A DNA stretch of 64,000 bases from WTGU01 sp965200925 (GTDB lineage: Bacteria > Pseudomonadota > Alphaproteobacteria > UBA828). Every line of letters starts with the position of its first letter. Position 1 is the stretch's first letter. The notes under the pieces were generated by a model. That model saw nothing but the letters and a program-made list of their open reading frames with translations, did not search any database and had not been told where the DNA came from. The stretch is taken from the NCBI GenBank assembly GCA_965200925.1, contig OZ241738.1, positions 2,914,001 through 2,978,000 on the forward strand, written 5' to 3'. The position numbers were made by a program, and so were the translations under genes. This document shows, in pieces, positions 6,896-15,490 of this stretch.

Positions 6896-8386
6896 ATGAT
6901 CGCGATGCCCGATCCCGACGCCGGTGTGATCGGACGCCGGGAAGACCTCGTCGCCGCGCTGCGTGAGATCCTCCCGTCCGACGACGTCATCGACGACGAA
7001 CGCGCGCTGCGCGCCTTCGAATGCGACGGGCTCAGTGCCTATCGAGCGCTGCCGATGATCGTCGTCCTGCCGCGCAGCACCGGCGAGGTGAGCCGTATCC
7101 TCGCGCTCTGCCGCGAACGGGGCGTCAAGGTGGTGCCGCGCGGTGCCGGCACCGGGCTTTCGGGCGGAGCATTGCCGCTTGCCGACGGGGTGACCGTGGG
7201 CTTCGGCAAGCTCAACCGCATCCTCGAGATCGACACCGCCAACCGCTGCGCCGTGGTCCAGCCCGGGGTCGCCAATCTCGCCATCAGCACGGCCGTGGGC
7301 CCCCACGGCTTCTATTACGCGCCGGATCCGTCGAGCCAGATCGCCTGTTCCATCGGCGGCAACGTCGCGGAGAATTCGGGCGGCGTGCACTGCCTCAAAT
7401 ACGGCCTCACCACCAACAACCTGCTCGGTGTCGAGATGGTGCTCATGGGCGGCGAGGTCCTGCGCCTGGGCGGCAAGCGGTTCGACGCCGAGGGCTACGA
7501 CCTGCTCGGCGCGATCACCGGCTCCGAGGGGCTTCTCGGCGTGATCACCGAGGTCACGGTGCGCATCCTGCCCAAACCGGCGACCGTCCGGGCGCTCCTC
7601 ATGGGTTTTCCCGACAACGAGTCGGCGGGCGTTTGCGTCCGCGACATCATCGCCGCCGGGATCATCCCCGCCGGGCTCGAGATGATGGACCGGCCGGCGA
7701 TCGAGGCGGCGGAGAGTTTTTGCCGCCCCGGTTATCCGTCGGACGCGGAAGCGATCCTCATCTGCGAACTGGACGGCCCCGGCGTCGAGGTCGACGAGCT
7801 CGTGGCCCGGGTCGGCGGCATCGCCGAACGGTCGGGTGCGACCACCGTCCGCGCCAGCGCGGACGAGGCCGAACGCCAGCGCTTCTGGCTCGGGCGCAAG
7901 TCCGCCTTCGCCGCGGCCGGGCGCATGGCGCCCGACTATTACGTCATGGACGGGACGATCCCACGCGCGCGGCTGCCCGAGGTGCTGACCCGGATCGGCG
8001 AGCTGTCGCGGAAATACGACCTGCCCGTCGCCAATGTCTTCCACGCCGGCGACGGCAATCTGCACCCGCTGATCATGTACGATTCCAACGTCCCCGGCGC
8101 GCTCCGGCGGACCGAGGAGATGGGCGCGAAAATCCTCAAGCTGTGCGTCGAGGTGGGCGGCGTGTTGACGGGCGAGCACGGCGTCGGCGTCGAGAAGCGC
8201 GACCTGATGGGCGAGATGTTCGGCGAGGACGACCTCAAGCAGCAGCAGCGGATCAAATGTGCCTTCGACCCGGACCAGCTCCTCAATCCGGGCAAGGTCT
8301 TCCCGACGCTCCACCGTTGCGCCGAGCTCGGCCGGATGCACGTGCGCCGGGGGCAGGTGCCGTTCCCCGACCTGCCCCGCTTCTGA
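6896..8386 (+). CDS. glcD: Glycolate oxidase subunit GlcD (FAD-linked oxidase)
   Basis: A 496-residue FAD subunit of glycolate dehydrogenase, which oxidises glycolate to glyoxylate and passes electrons to the respiratory chain. The PCMH-type FAD-binding domain covers about residues 50-230 (PRGAGTGLSGGALPL, PDPSSQIACSIGGNVAENSGG). The C-terminal FAD-oxidase domain ends with FHAGDGNLHPL, GEHGVGVEKRDLM and FDPDQLLNPGKVFP. The first ATG follows a GGGAGG about ten bases upstream; a second ATG three codons later is possible. Its stop overlaps the start of glcE (ATGA), as in standard glcDEF operons. No glcC regulator is nearby. Confidence 0.95.
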   Translation: MIAMPDPDAGVIGRREDLVAALREILPSDDVIDDERALRAFECDGLSAYRALPMIVVLPRSTGEVSRILALCRERGVKVVPRGAGTGLSGGALPLADGVTVGFGKLNRILEIDTANRCAVVQPGVANLAISTAVGPHGFYYAPDPSSQIACSIGGNVAENSGGVHCLKYGLTTNNLLGVEMVLMGGEVLRLGGKRFDAEGYDLLGAITGSEGLLGVITEVTVRILPKPATVRALLMGFPDNESAGVCVRDIIAAGIIPAGLEMMDRPAIEAAESFCRPGYPSDAEAILICELDGPGVEVDELVARVGGIAERSGATTVRASADEAERQRFWLGRKSAFAAAGRMAPDYYVMDGTIPRARLPEVLTRIGELSRKYDLPVANVFHAGDGNLHPLIMYDSNVPGALRRTEEMGAKILKLCVEVGGVLTGEHGVGVEKRDLMGEMFGEDDLKQQQRIKCAFDPDQLLNPGKVFPTLHRCAELGRMHVRRGQVPFPDLPRF

Positions 8387-9603
8387 TGGCGGAGCGCCTG
8401 CGCCCGGCGGATGCGGACGGCCTGGCGGACGCCGTCGCCTGGGCGGTCTCCCACGAACGGCCGCTGGAGGTGGTCGCGGGCGGCAGCAAGCGCGGTCTCG
8501 GCCGGCCCGCGCAGGAGGCGGCCACCCTCGCGCTTTCGGCGTTCGACGGCATCGTCGACTACCAGCCGTCGGAACTGGTCCTGACCGCGCAGGCGGCGAC
8601 TCCGCTCGCCGCCCTCGAGGCCGCGACCGGTGCGGAGCGGCAGATGCTGGCCTTCGAGCCGGCGGACTACGGGCCGCTGCTGGGTGGCGGCGGGAGCACC
8701 ACCGTCGGCGGCGCGCTCGCCTGCAACCTTTCCGGGCCGCGCCGGATCAAGGCGGGCGCAGCGCGCGACCACTTCCTCGGCGCACACGCGGTGAGCGGCC
8801 GCGGCGAGCGTTTCAAGGCCGGTGGTCGCGTGGTCAAGAACGTGACGGGTTACGACGTCTGCAAGTTGCTGGCCGGCTCCTACGGCACGCTCGCCGTCAT
8901 GCACGAGGTGACGGTCAAGGTCCTGCCCGCGCCTGAGCGCACCCGCACCGTCCTGGTGTACGGCCTGGAGGCGGCGTCCGCCATCGAGGCGCTCGGCGCG
9001 GCCCTCTCGAGCCCGCACGAGGTCTCGGGCGCGGCGCACATGCCGACCGCCGCCGCCGCGCGCTCGTCCGTTCCTTGTGTCGCGGGCGCCGGCGGTGCGG
9101 TCACGGCCGTCCGGATCGAGGGGTTCCCCGCGTCGGTCCGGGCGCGCCGCGCTGCGCTGCGCACGCTCCTCGGCCGCTTCGGCGATGTCGAGGAACTTCA
9201 TTCCAGGAACTCGGCGGCGCTCTGGCGCGAGATTCGCGACGTTCGGGCCTTCGCCGGCGAAACCGGGCCGCTCTGGCGCCTTTCGGTGCCGCCGGCCTCG
9301 GGCGCCGCCGTCGTCGCGCAGGTCATGCGCGCCGTCGCCCTTCGCGCGCTCTTCGATTGGGGCGGTGGCCTCGTCTGGCTCGCCATCGACGACGCGCCGG
9401 ACGCCGGCGAGGCCGCGGTGCGCGCGGCGGCCGCGGCGGCCGGCGGGCACGCCACCTTGGTTCGCGCCGATTCGCCGACGCGGGCCGCGCGCGACGTGTT
9501 TCAGCCCCAGCCGCCGGGCCTGGCGGCGCTGACCGCGCGGATCAAGCGCGCGTTCGATCCGGCCAGCGTGCTCAACCCGGGCCGCATGTACGCGGGCGTC
9601 TGA
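8386..9603 (+). CDS. glcE: Glycolate oxidase subunit GlcE (FAD-binding)
   Basis: A 405-residue second flavin-binding subunit of glycolate dehydrogenase. The start ATG overlaps the glcD stop. The FAD-binding motifs are shorter than in GlcD: VVAGGSKRGLGRP near residue 30, LGGGGSTTVGGALACN near residue 105 and VVKNVTGYDVCKLLAGSYGTL near 150-170. The C-terminus has FDPASVLNPGRMY. The overlap and the four-base gap to glcF indicate one transcript and a stoichiometric complex. Confidence 0.94.
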   Translation: MAERLRPADADGLADAVAWAVSHERPLEVVAGGSKRGLGRPAQEAATLALSAFDGIVDYQPSELVLTAQAATPLAALEAATGAERQMLAFEPADYGPLLGGGGSTTVGGALACNLSGPRRIKAGAARDHFLGAHAVSGRGERFKAGGRVVKNVTGYDVCKLLAGSYGTLAVMHEVTVKVLPAPERTRTVLVYGLEAASAIEALGAALSSPHEVSGAAHMPTAAAARSSVPCVAGAGGAVTAVRIEGFPASVRARRAALRTLLGRFGDVEELHSRNSAALWREIRDVRAFAGETGPLWRLSVPPASGAAVVAQVMRAVALRALFDWGGGLVWLAIDDAPDAGEAAVRAAAAAAGGHATLVRADSPTRAARDVFQPQPPGLAALTARIKRAFDPASVLNPGRMYAGV

Positions 9604-9607
9604 ACCG

Positions 9608-10906
9608 ATGCAGACGCATTTTTCGGAGAGCCAGCTCGCGCGCCCGGCCCTCGCCCAGGCCAACGACGTGTTGCGGACCTGCGTGCATTGCGGGCTCTGC
9701 CTTTCGACCTGCCCGACCTACGCGCTGCTCGGCGACGAGAGGGACAGTCCGCGCGGGCGCATCTACCTGATCAAGGACCTGCTCGAGGAAGACGGCCCTG
9801 CCGACGCGACGGTCACCCGCCACATCGACCGTTGCCTGTCCTGTCTGTCCTGCATGACGACCTGCCCGGCGGGTGTCGATTACATGCATCTGGTGGACCA
9901 CGCGCGCGCCCATATCGAACGGACCTACGAACGCCCGCGCGCCGAACGCCTGCTGCGCGCCCTGCTCGGGCGCGTCCTGCCGCGCCCCGGGCTGGTGCGG
10001 CTCGCGCTGTTGGCCACGCGCCCGGTGGCGCCGTTCGCGCCGCTGTTCGGCGGCCGCCTGGGCGCCCTGTTGCGCCTCGCGCGCGCCACCGTCCACGGCC
10101 CGAGCTGGGTCGAGCGGCCGCAGGTGATCCCGGCCACCGGCCCCCGCCGCCTGCGGGCAGCGCTGCTCACCGGCTGCGTGCAGTGCGTGCTGGCGCCGTC
10201 GATCAACGAGGCCACGGTCCGGTTGCTCGCCCGCCACGGCTGCGAGGTCGTCGTCGCGCGCGGCGCAGGCTGCTGCGGCGCGCTCACGCACCATCTCGGG
10301 GGCGAAGCACGCGACTGCGCCCGGCGCAACGTGGCGGCGTTCACCCGCGAGATCGAGGGCGGCGGCCTCGACGCGATCGTGGCCAATGCCTCGGGCTGCG
10401 GGACGATGCTCAAGGATTACGGCCATCTGCTCGCAGACGATCCGGCCCATGCCGCCGACGCGGCGCGGGTCGCCGGCTTGGCGCGCGACGTGAGCGAAGT
10501 GCTGGAGCGGCTCGGCTTCGCGGGCCGCGGCCCGGCAACGATGCCGATGGTCGCCTACCACTCCGCGTGCGCGCTCCAGCACGGCCAGAAGATCGACGCG
10601 CTGCCGGCGGTGCTCCTCGAATCCGCGGGCTTCGCCGTACGCGCCGTTCCGGACGGCCATTTCTGTTGCGGCTCCGCCGGCACCTACAACCTGCTCCAGC
10701 CGGCGCTGGCCGGCGAACTGGGCGCGCGCAAGGCGGCCGCGATCGAGAGCACCGGCGGCGCCGTCGTCGCCGCCGGCAACATCGGCTGCATGGTGCAGAT
10801 CGCGGCCCACACCGCGCTGCCGGTGGTGCACACGGTCGAACTTCTCGACTGGGCAACCGGCGGCCCGCGCCCACCCGCCCTGCCGGAGTCCGCCTTCGGC
10901 GCGTAA
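9608..10906 (+). CDS. glcF: Glycolate oxidase iron-sulfur subunit GlcF
   Basis: A 432-residue electron-transfer subunit of glycolate dehydrogenase. Two 4Fe-4S ferredoxin motifs are at the N-terminus (CVHCGLCLSTCPTY around residues 22-35, CLSCLSCMTTCPAG around 77-90). Two CCG domains follow, with GCVQCVL, GAGCCGALTHHLG, then AYHSACALQHGQK and FCCGSAGTYN. It starts four bases after glcE and completes the operon. Closest relatives by layout are GlcF proteins; the 2-hydroxyacid dehydrogenase at 3463 and the glycerate kinase downstream fit a glycolate-to-glycerate role. Confidence 0.95.
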   Translation: MQTHFSESQLARPALAQANDVLRTCVHCGLCLSTCPTYALLGDERDSPRGRIYLIKDLLEEDGPADATVTRHIDRCLSCLSCMTTCPAGVDYMHLVDHARAHIERTYERPRAERLLRALLGRVLPRPGLVRLALLATRPVAPFAPLFGGRLGALLRLARATVHGPSWVERPQVIPATGPRRLRAALLTGCVQCVLAPSINEATVRLLARHGCEVVVARGAGCCGALTHHLGGEARDCARRNVAAFTREIEGGGLDAIVANASGCGTMLKDYGHLLADDPAHAADAARVAGLARDVSEVLERLGFAGRGPATMPMVAYHSACALQHGQKIDALPAVLLESAGFAVRAVPDGHFCCGSAGTYNLLQPALAGELGARKAAAIESTGGAVVAAGNIGCMVQIAAHTALPVVHTVELLDWATGGPRPPALPESAFGA

Positions 10907-10968
10907 CCGACCCGCACGCGAGCGGAGCGAGCGCTTCGTTTCGCCCCGCACCATCCGAGGGCGCGGCG

Positions 10969-11155
10969 ATGTTTACAAGGACAGAGGAGGACGTGGTCGA
11001 ACCGCAAGTCGTCCTCGACGACACCGGAGTCCCGACCTTCGCCGTCATACCGTGCCGAAGCGGAGGGCGGCGAACCTTTTCCCGTCGAGGTGGCGGACCG
11101 TGGCTCCACCGGGACCGAGTTGCTGGCTCGCATGGAGAATCATGGGAGAGAGTGA
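10969..11155 (+). pseudogene. Decayed antitoxin-like gene (Phd/Xre type), frameshifted
   Basis: The frame from the ATG at 10969 begins MFTRTEEDVVEPQVVLDD then GVPTFAVIP, the pattern of antitoxins that open with a ...DxxGxPxFAVIP... strand. After that the frame turns to nonsense, but the neighbouring frame continues with YRAEAEGGEPFPVEVADR and ends at a TGA at 11153-11155. Together they look like a short antitoxin with one frameshift and a lost C-terminal DNA-binding part. No toxin gene is adjacent. The assignment is from pattern only. Confidence 0.35.
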
Positions 11156-11172
11156 TGCGCTGAGATGAACTC

Positions 11173-11541
11173 TCAATCTCCCAATCGGAAATACGTATGG
11201 CTTCCGATTTCGCGGTCGTCGATTTTGTATTTTCCCGATCCCCAACGTTCCGGACGATTCATGATCGTATGTTGGACCATAAAGCCGAACATTTTTGCTG
11301 CGAGATCCCTGTCCTTCCTGGCGGCGGTATCGTAGATACATTGAAAGGGAGTATTCGACCAATCCGGGCCCGGCAGCCATCCTGCGGTAGCAATCTCGCC
11401 ACCGGCCTCATCGATTCGTTTGTTGATTTCATCCATGATACCACTGCAATCACCTGGACTCAACCTTTCCCGTATGAGTTTGAATGTACCAGGACGCCAA
11501 ATTTCCGTGATTTCCTTGCCGGAGTCTATGTCGATCAGCAT
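11173..11541 (-). CDS. Hypothetical protein, lower GC than its neighbours
   Basis: A 122-residue soluble protein I do not recognise. The ATG at 11541 is chosen because AAGGAG lies 7 bases upstream; the open frame extends 80 codons further but reads as GC-shadow text. A TATGAT box is at 11572-11577 on this strand. The protein alternates helices and strands, with WRPGTFKLIRERLSPGDC, a GWLPGPDWSNTPFQCIYD stretch rich in aromatic residues, and HTIMNRPERWGSGKYKID near the end. There is no signal peptide or membrane segment. Codon use is visibly AT-richer than in glcF or pyruvate kinase, suggesting horizontal acquisition. Confidence 0.65.
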   Translation of the reverse strand: MLIDIDSGKEITEIWRPGTFKLIRERLSPGDCSGIMDEINKRIDEAGGEIATAGWLPGPDWSNTPFQCIYDTAARKDRDLAAKMFGFMVQHTIMNRPERWGSGKYKIDDREIGSHTYFRLGD

Positions 11542-11689
11542 GAATGTTCTCCTTAGTTTTTGGGTGCAGACATCATAGCCGAAAAGCGACGGTAGCGTCG
11601 ACGTGCCTCCAGGACAAGGTGCTGTCGCCATGATCTTTGTTGGCGACCGGGATATCGGCATCCGGCAGGGCATTGCCTCACAGGCGCAC

Positions 11690-13138
11690 CTACCCGGGCG
11701 CGGCCGGGCGCTCGGCGGTGCTGGTGCCGACCCGCGCGATCCGGAGCACGTTGGTCGTGCCGGGGGTACCGAAGGGGACACCGGCGGTGATCACGATGCG
11801 GTCGCCGTTCGCGGCGTAGCCGGCACCGCGCGCGTGGTCGCACGCCTTCTCCACCATGTCGGTGAAGTCGATGGCGTCGTCGGTGTGCACGCAATGGACG
11901 CCCCAGAGAACGGCGAGCCGCCGCGCCGTGGCGAGGCTCGGCGTGAGCACCAGAAGCGGCACCAGCGGCCGCTCGCGCGCGGCGCGCAGCGCGGTCGAAC
12001 CCGAGGTGGTGTAGGTCACGATGCTGGCAGCGCCCAGGGTCTCGGCGACCTGCCGCGCCGCCGCGGTGATCGCGTCGGCCGGCGTCGCCTCCGGGTCCTG
12101 TTGTTGCCAGTGGACGTAGCGCCGGTAGGCCGGGTCGCGCTCCACATGCTCGATGATGCGGTTCATGATCGCGACCGCCTCGCGCGGATACTTCCCGGCG
12201 GCCGATTCGCCGGAAAGCATGAGCGCGTCGGCGCCGTCATAGACCGCCGTCGCCACGTCGGAAGCCTCGGCGCGGGTCGGTGACGGCGCATTCATCATCG
12301 ATTCCAGCATCTGCGTCGCGATCACCACCGGCTTGCCTGCCTGGCGCGCCGCGCGCACGATCCGCTTCTGCTCGGCCGGCACGTCCTCCGGCGCCAGTTC
12401 GACGCCCAGATCGCCCCGCGCCACCATGATCGCGTCCGAGAGTTCGACGATCTCCTCCAGCCGCTCCAGCGCCTTCGGTTTCTCCAGTTTGGTCATGATC
12501 GCCGCCCGGCGCCCGACGGCGCGGCGTGCGGCCGCCACGTCCTCCGGCCCCTGGACGAAGGAGAGGGCCACCCAGTCGACGCCGAGATCGAGGGCGAAGG
12601 CCAAGTCCTCCCGGTCCTTGTCGGTGATCGCCTCGATCGGCAGCGTCAGGCCCGGCAGGTTGAGGCCCTTGCGGTCCGAGAGGACGCCCGGCGTCACCAC
12701 CTCGGTGTCGACGTGGCCGGCGCCACGGCCCACGACGCGCAGCCGCACCTTCCCGTCATCCAGCAGGATCGCGGCGTGGGGGGCGAGCACGTCGAAGATC
12801 TCGGGATGCGGGACGCCGACGCGCGCGGCATCGCCCGGCGCCCGGTCCAGGTCGAGACGGAAGCGCTGGCCGCGCGCGAGTTCGGCCCGCCCGCCGGCGA
12901 ATTCGCCGATCCTGAGCTTCGGTCCCTGGAGATCGGCCAGGACCCCGATCGGCCGGCCGACCTCCGCCTCGACTGCGCGGACCATGGCGTGGCGCACGCG
13001 ATGGTCCGCGCGGCTGCCGTGGCTGAAATTGAGGCGAAACACGTCGGCGCCGGTCTCGAACAGCGCGCGGACGGCCGCCGCGTCCGGGCTGGCCGGCCCC
13101 AGGGTCGCGACGATCTTGGCGCAGCGGTGGCGGCGCAC
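11690..13138 (-). CDS. pyk: Pyruvate kinase
   Basis: A 482-residue glycolytic enzyme converting phosphoenolpyruvate and ADP to pyruvate and ATP. Core motifs: KIVATLGPAS at the N-terminus, VFRLNFSHGS, the B-domain entry DLQGPKLRIGEF, and the metal/Lys region MVARGDLGVELAPEDVP followed by QKRIVRAARQAGKPVV and ATQMLESM. The start is taken as the GTG at 13138, with GAGGAG eight bases before it and KIVATL soon after; a TTG 20 codons upstream is open but abuts the glycerate kinase stop and would add an unusual N-terminus. It lies 56 bases after glycerate kinase on the same strand, giving a two-step route from glycerate towards pyruvate. Confidence 0.94.
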   Translation of the reverse strand: MRRHRCAKIVATLGPASPDAAAVRALFETGADVFRLNFSHGSRADHRVRHAMVRAVEAEVGRPIGVLADLQGPKLRIGEFAGGRAELARGQRFRLDLDRAPGDAARVGVPHPEIFDVLAPHAAILLDDGKVRLRVVGRGAGHVDTEVVTPGVLSDRKGLNLPGLTLPIEAITDKDREDLAFALDLGVDWVALSFVQGPEDVAAARRAVGRRAAIMTKLEKPKALERLEEIVELSDAIMVARGDLGVELAPEDVPAEQKRIVRAARQAGKPVVIATQMLESMMNAPSPTRAEASDVATAVYDGADALMLSGESAAGKYPREAVAIMNRIIEHVERDPAYRRYVHWQQQDPEATPADAITAAARQVAETLGAASIVTYTTSGSTALRAARERPLVPLLVLTPSLATARRLAVLWGVHCVHTDDAIDFTDMVEKACDHARGAGYAANGDRIVITAGVPFGTPGTTNVLRIARVGTSTAERPAAPG

Positions 13139-13194
13139 GACGCGAGCCTCCTCAGGTTTCCCACCCTCCCTTATCCGAAAGGGGCGGGCGCCGG

Positions 13195-14439
13195 TCAACG
13201 GCCGACGACGATGGCGCGGAAGTCGTTCACGTTGGTGAGGGTGGGCCCGGTCGTCACCAAGTCGTCGAGCGCGGCGAAGAAGCCGTAGGCGTCGTTGGCG
13301 GCGAGGCGGGCGGCCGCGTCCTCGCCGGCGGCGCGCGCCCGCGCCAGGGTGTCTGGCGTCACCAGGGCGCCGGCGTTGTCCTCGGTGCCGTCGATCCCGT
13401 CGGTATCGCAGGCCATGGCGAAGACGCTAGGCGCGCCGTCGAGGGCGAGGGCCAGGGCGAGAGCGTATTCGGCGTTGGGGCCGCCGCGCCCGCCGCCGGT
13501 CACGGTCACCGTCGCCTCCCCGCCGGAGAGCAGCACCGTGCCGGGCGCTGCCGCGCGGGCGCGTTCGGCGTGGGCGCGGGCGAGAGTCCGTGCCTCGCCC
13601 TCCAGCGCGTCGCCCAGGACGCGGGGCGCGTAGCCGGCCGCGCGCGACACGTTCGCTGCCGAGGCGAGGGCCATCGCGGGCGTCGCGACGAGCCGCGTCC
13701 GCGCGCGGGCCAGCCGCGGGTCGCCGGGCTTCGGCGTTTCCTCGGCGCCGCGCTCGAGGTGGCGGCGCACCGACGCGGGGCCCGCGATGCGGTATTTCCG
13801 GAGCACGGCGAGGGCGTCGTCGAACGTCGTCGGGTCGGGCACGGTCGGGCCGGAGCCGATGACGGCGGGATCGTCCCCCGGCACGTCAGAGATCGAGAGG
13901 GTCGCGACCGGGGCCGGGTGACAGGCCGCGGCGAGGCGCCCTCCCTTGATCGCGGAGAGGTGCTTGCGCACGCAGTTGATCTCGCCGATGGCCGCGCCGG
14001 AGCGGAGCAGGGCGCCCGTCACCGCCTGCTTGTCGGCGAGGTCGATCCCCGGTGCGGGGAGGGCGAGGAGCGCCGAGGCGCCGCCGGAGATCAAGCAGAG
14101 GACGAGATCGTCGGCGCCGAGGCCGGAGACCGCCGCCAGGATGTCGGCGGCCGCTTGCCGTCCGGCGGCGTCCGGGACGGGATGCGCCGCCTCGACGACC
14201 GAAACGGCCCGCGTCGGCACGCGGTGGCCGTAGCGCGTCACGACCAGGCCCTCGAGCGGGCCGTCCCAATGATCTTCCACGGCCCGCGCCATGGCCGCGG
14301 CCGCCTTGCCGGCGCCGACGACGACGGTGCGCCCGGCGGGCGGCGCCGGCAGGTGCGCGGGCAGGCAGCGCGCGGGTTGGGCGCTGGCGAGCGTGGCGTC
14401 GAACAGGTGGCGCAGGAGCGTGCGCGGATCGTCTGCCAT
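13195..14439 (-). CDS. ttuD: Glycerate 2-kinase (MOFRL family, TtuD/GckA type)
   Basis: A 414-residue kinase that phosphorylates D-glycerate to 2-phosphoglycerate. The DUF4147 N-terminal domain has VVVGAGKAAAAMARAVE near residue 35 and VVEAAHPVPDAAG. The conserved core CLISGGASALLALP and NCVRKHLSAIKGGRLA follow. The C-terminal MOFRL domain contains LLSGGEATVTVTG, GGPNAEYALALA and ACDTDGIDGTEDNAGA. It is upstream of pyruvate kinase on the same strand, a pairing that fits glycerate assimilation downstream of glyoxylate. The symbol is by family; gck is also used. Confidence 0.93.
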   Translation of the reverse strand: MADDPRTLLRHLFDATLASAQPARCLPAHLPAPPAGRTVVVGAGKAAAAMARAVEDHWDGPLEGLVVTRYGHRVPTRAVSVVEAAHPVPDAAGRQAAADILAAVSGLGADDLVLCLISGGASALLALPAPGIDLADKQAVTGALLRSGAAIGEINCVRKHLSAIKGGRLAAACHPAPVATLSISDVPGDDPAVIGSGPTVPDPTTFDDALAVLRKYRIAGPASVRRHLERGAEETPKPGDPRLARARTRLVATPAMALASAANVSRAAGYAPRVLGDALEGEARTLARAHAERARAAAPGTVLLSGGEATVTVTGGGRGGPNAEYALALALALDGAPSVFAMACDTDGIDGTEDNAGALVTPDTLARARAAGEDAAARLAANDAYGFFAALDDLVTTGPTLTNVNDFRAIVVGR

Positions 14440-14492
14440 GCCTCTCCATGCCAGAGCGGGTGGCCCGTGTCACCACCGTCGGCGTTCGACGC

Positions 14493-14530
14493 CGCCCTTC
14501 CCTCCGGGGAGCCCTTCCCTCCGGAAGGGC
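14493..14530. repeat. Tandem 14-bp repeat with hairpin between divergent genes
   Basis: GCCCTTCCCTCCGG occurs at 14493-14506 and again at 14511-14524. The second copy forms a hairpin with the following bases: GCCCTTCC (14511-14518), loop CTCC, GGAAGGGC (14523-14530). It sits in the 139-base gap between the divergent glycerate kinase and EamA genes, so it would be in both 5' regions. Function unknown. Confidence 0.5.
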
Positions 14531-14578
14531 GTGCGGGGAATACGGGCTACCATGGCGCAGTCGTCACGGGAGTTCGTC

Positions 14579-15490
14579 ATGGTCCATGCCCGCCGCCCCC
14601 TGATCGGGGCCGCCCTTGCGGCGGCGGCCGGCCTCTTCTTCAGCTCCGGCGGCTTCTTCGTCCGCTCGGTGTCGGTCGATCCCTGGGAGATCATCGCGGT
14701 CCGCTGCTTCTTCGCGGCGCTCGCCGTGCTCGCCGTCCTCTTCGTCGCCGAGCGGGGGCGGACGTTCGCGGTCCTGCGCGGGGCGGGGTGGCCGGCGCTC
14801 GCGGTCGGCGCGGTCACCGGATGGGCGATCATCGCCTACGTGCTCGCCATGCAATACACCCTGGTCGCCAACGTCATCGCGATCATGACGACCTCCACCG
14901 TCATCGTGGCTCTTCTGGCGCGGCCGGTGCTGGGCGAGCCCGTGCCGGCGCGGACGTGGCTGGCGCTGCTGGGGAGCCTCGGCGGCGTCGCCGTCATGTT
15001 CTGGAGCGCGATGGGAGAGGGGGGAGTCGTCGGCAACCTCCTGGCGCTCTCGATCGCCGTCGCGATCGCGTTCCAGACCCTGATCGTGCGGCGCTTCCGG
15101 GCGGGCCGCATGGAGCCGGCGGTGCTGGTCGCGGCCGTGCTCGCGGGAGTCGTTTCCCTGCCCTTCGGTCTGCCGTTCGAAGCGACGGCGCGCGAGGTCG
15201 GCCTGATGGCGGCCCTCGGCATCGTGCAGCTGGCGGGGGCGCTCACGCTCTACTTCTACGCGGCGCGCTACCTGCCCGCGCCGACGCTGATCTTCGTCGT
15301 GCTGATCGACGCGGTCTTCGCGCCGCTATGGGTGTGGCTCGGCTTCGCCGAAGTGCCCGGCACCTTCGTCTTCATCGGCGCCGGGGCGATTCTGGTCTCG
15401 GTCTCGGTCAACGCCCTGCCGGGCTTGCTCGCCGCCCGTCGGCGCCCCGGACGGTCCGGCCCGGGACAGGCGCTCAACCGCGGAGAATGA
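14579..15490 (+). CDS. EamA/DMT-family transporter
   Basis: A 303-residue inner-membrane protein with about ten hydrophobic helices in two EamA repeats. The first repeat has GLFFSSGGFFVRSVSV, AVRCFFAALAVLAVLFV and MQYTLVANVIAIMTTSTVIVALL followed by GEPVPARTW. The second runs from LLALSIAVAIAFQTLIVRRF to IVQLAGALTLYFYAARYLPA, then VVLIDAVFAPLWVWLGF. The ATG at 14579 has GGGAG seven bases before it; an in-frame ATG at 14552 is an alternative. It overlaps the converging SDR gene by 17 bases at its end. Likely an exporter of small metabolites; substrate unknown. Confidence 0.9.
   Translation: MVHARRPLIGAALAAAAGLFFSSGGFFVRSVSVDPWEIIAVRCFFAALAVLAVLFVAERGRTFAVLRGAGWPALAVGAVTGWAIIAYVLAMQYTLVANVIAIMTTSTVIVALLARPVLGEPVPARTWLALLGSLGGVAVMFWSAMGEGGVVGNLLALSIAVAIAFQTLIVRRFRAGRMEPAVLVAAVLAGVVSLPFGLPFEATAREVGLMAALGIVQLAGALTLYFYAARYLPAPTLIFVVLIDAVFAPLWVWLGFAEVPGTFVFIGAGAILVSVSVNALPGLLAARRRPGRSGPGQALNRGE

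Noticed and set aside
7021..9603. A single 860-residue frame running through glcD into glcE
   Set aside because: The first part is the wrong frame of glcD; the real glcE starts at the ATG at 8386 overlapping the glcD stop.
13138..13198. TTG at 13198 as the start of pyruvate kinase
   Set aside because: It abuts the upstream stop and lacks a ribosome site; the GTG at 13138 has GAGGAG and directly precedes the conserved KIVATL.
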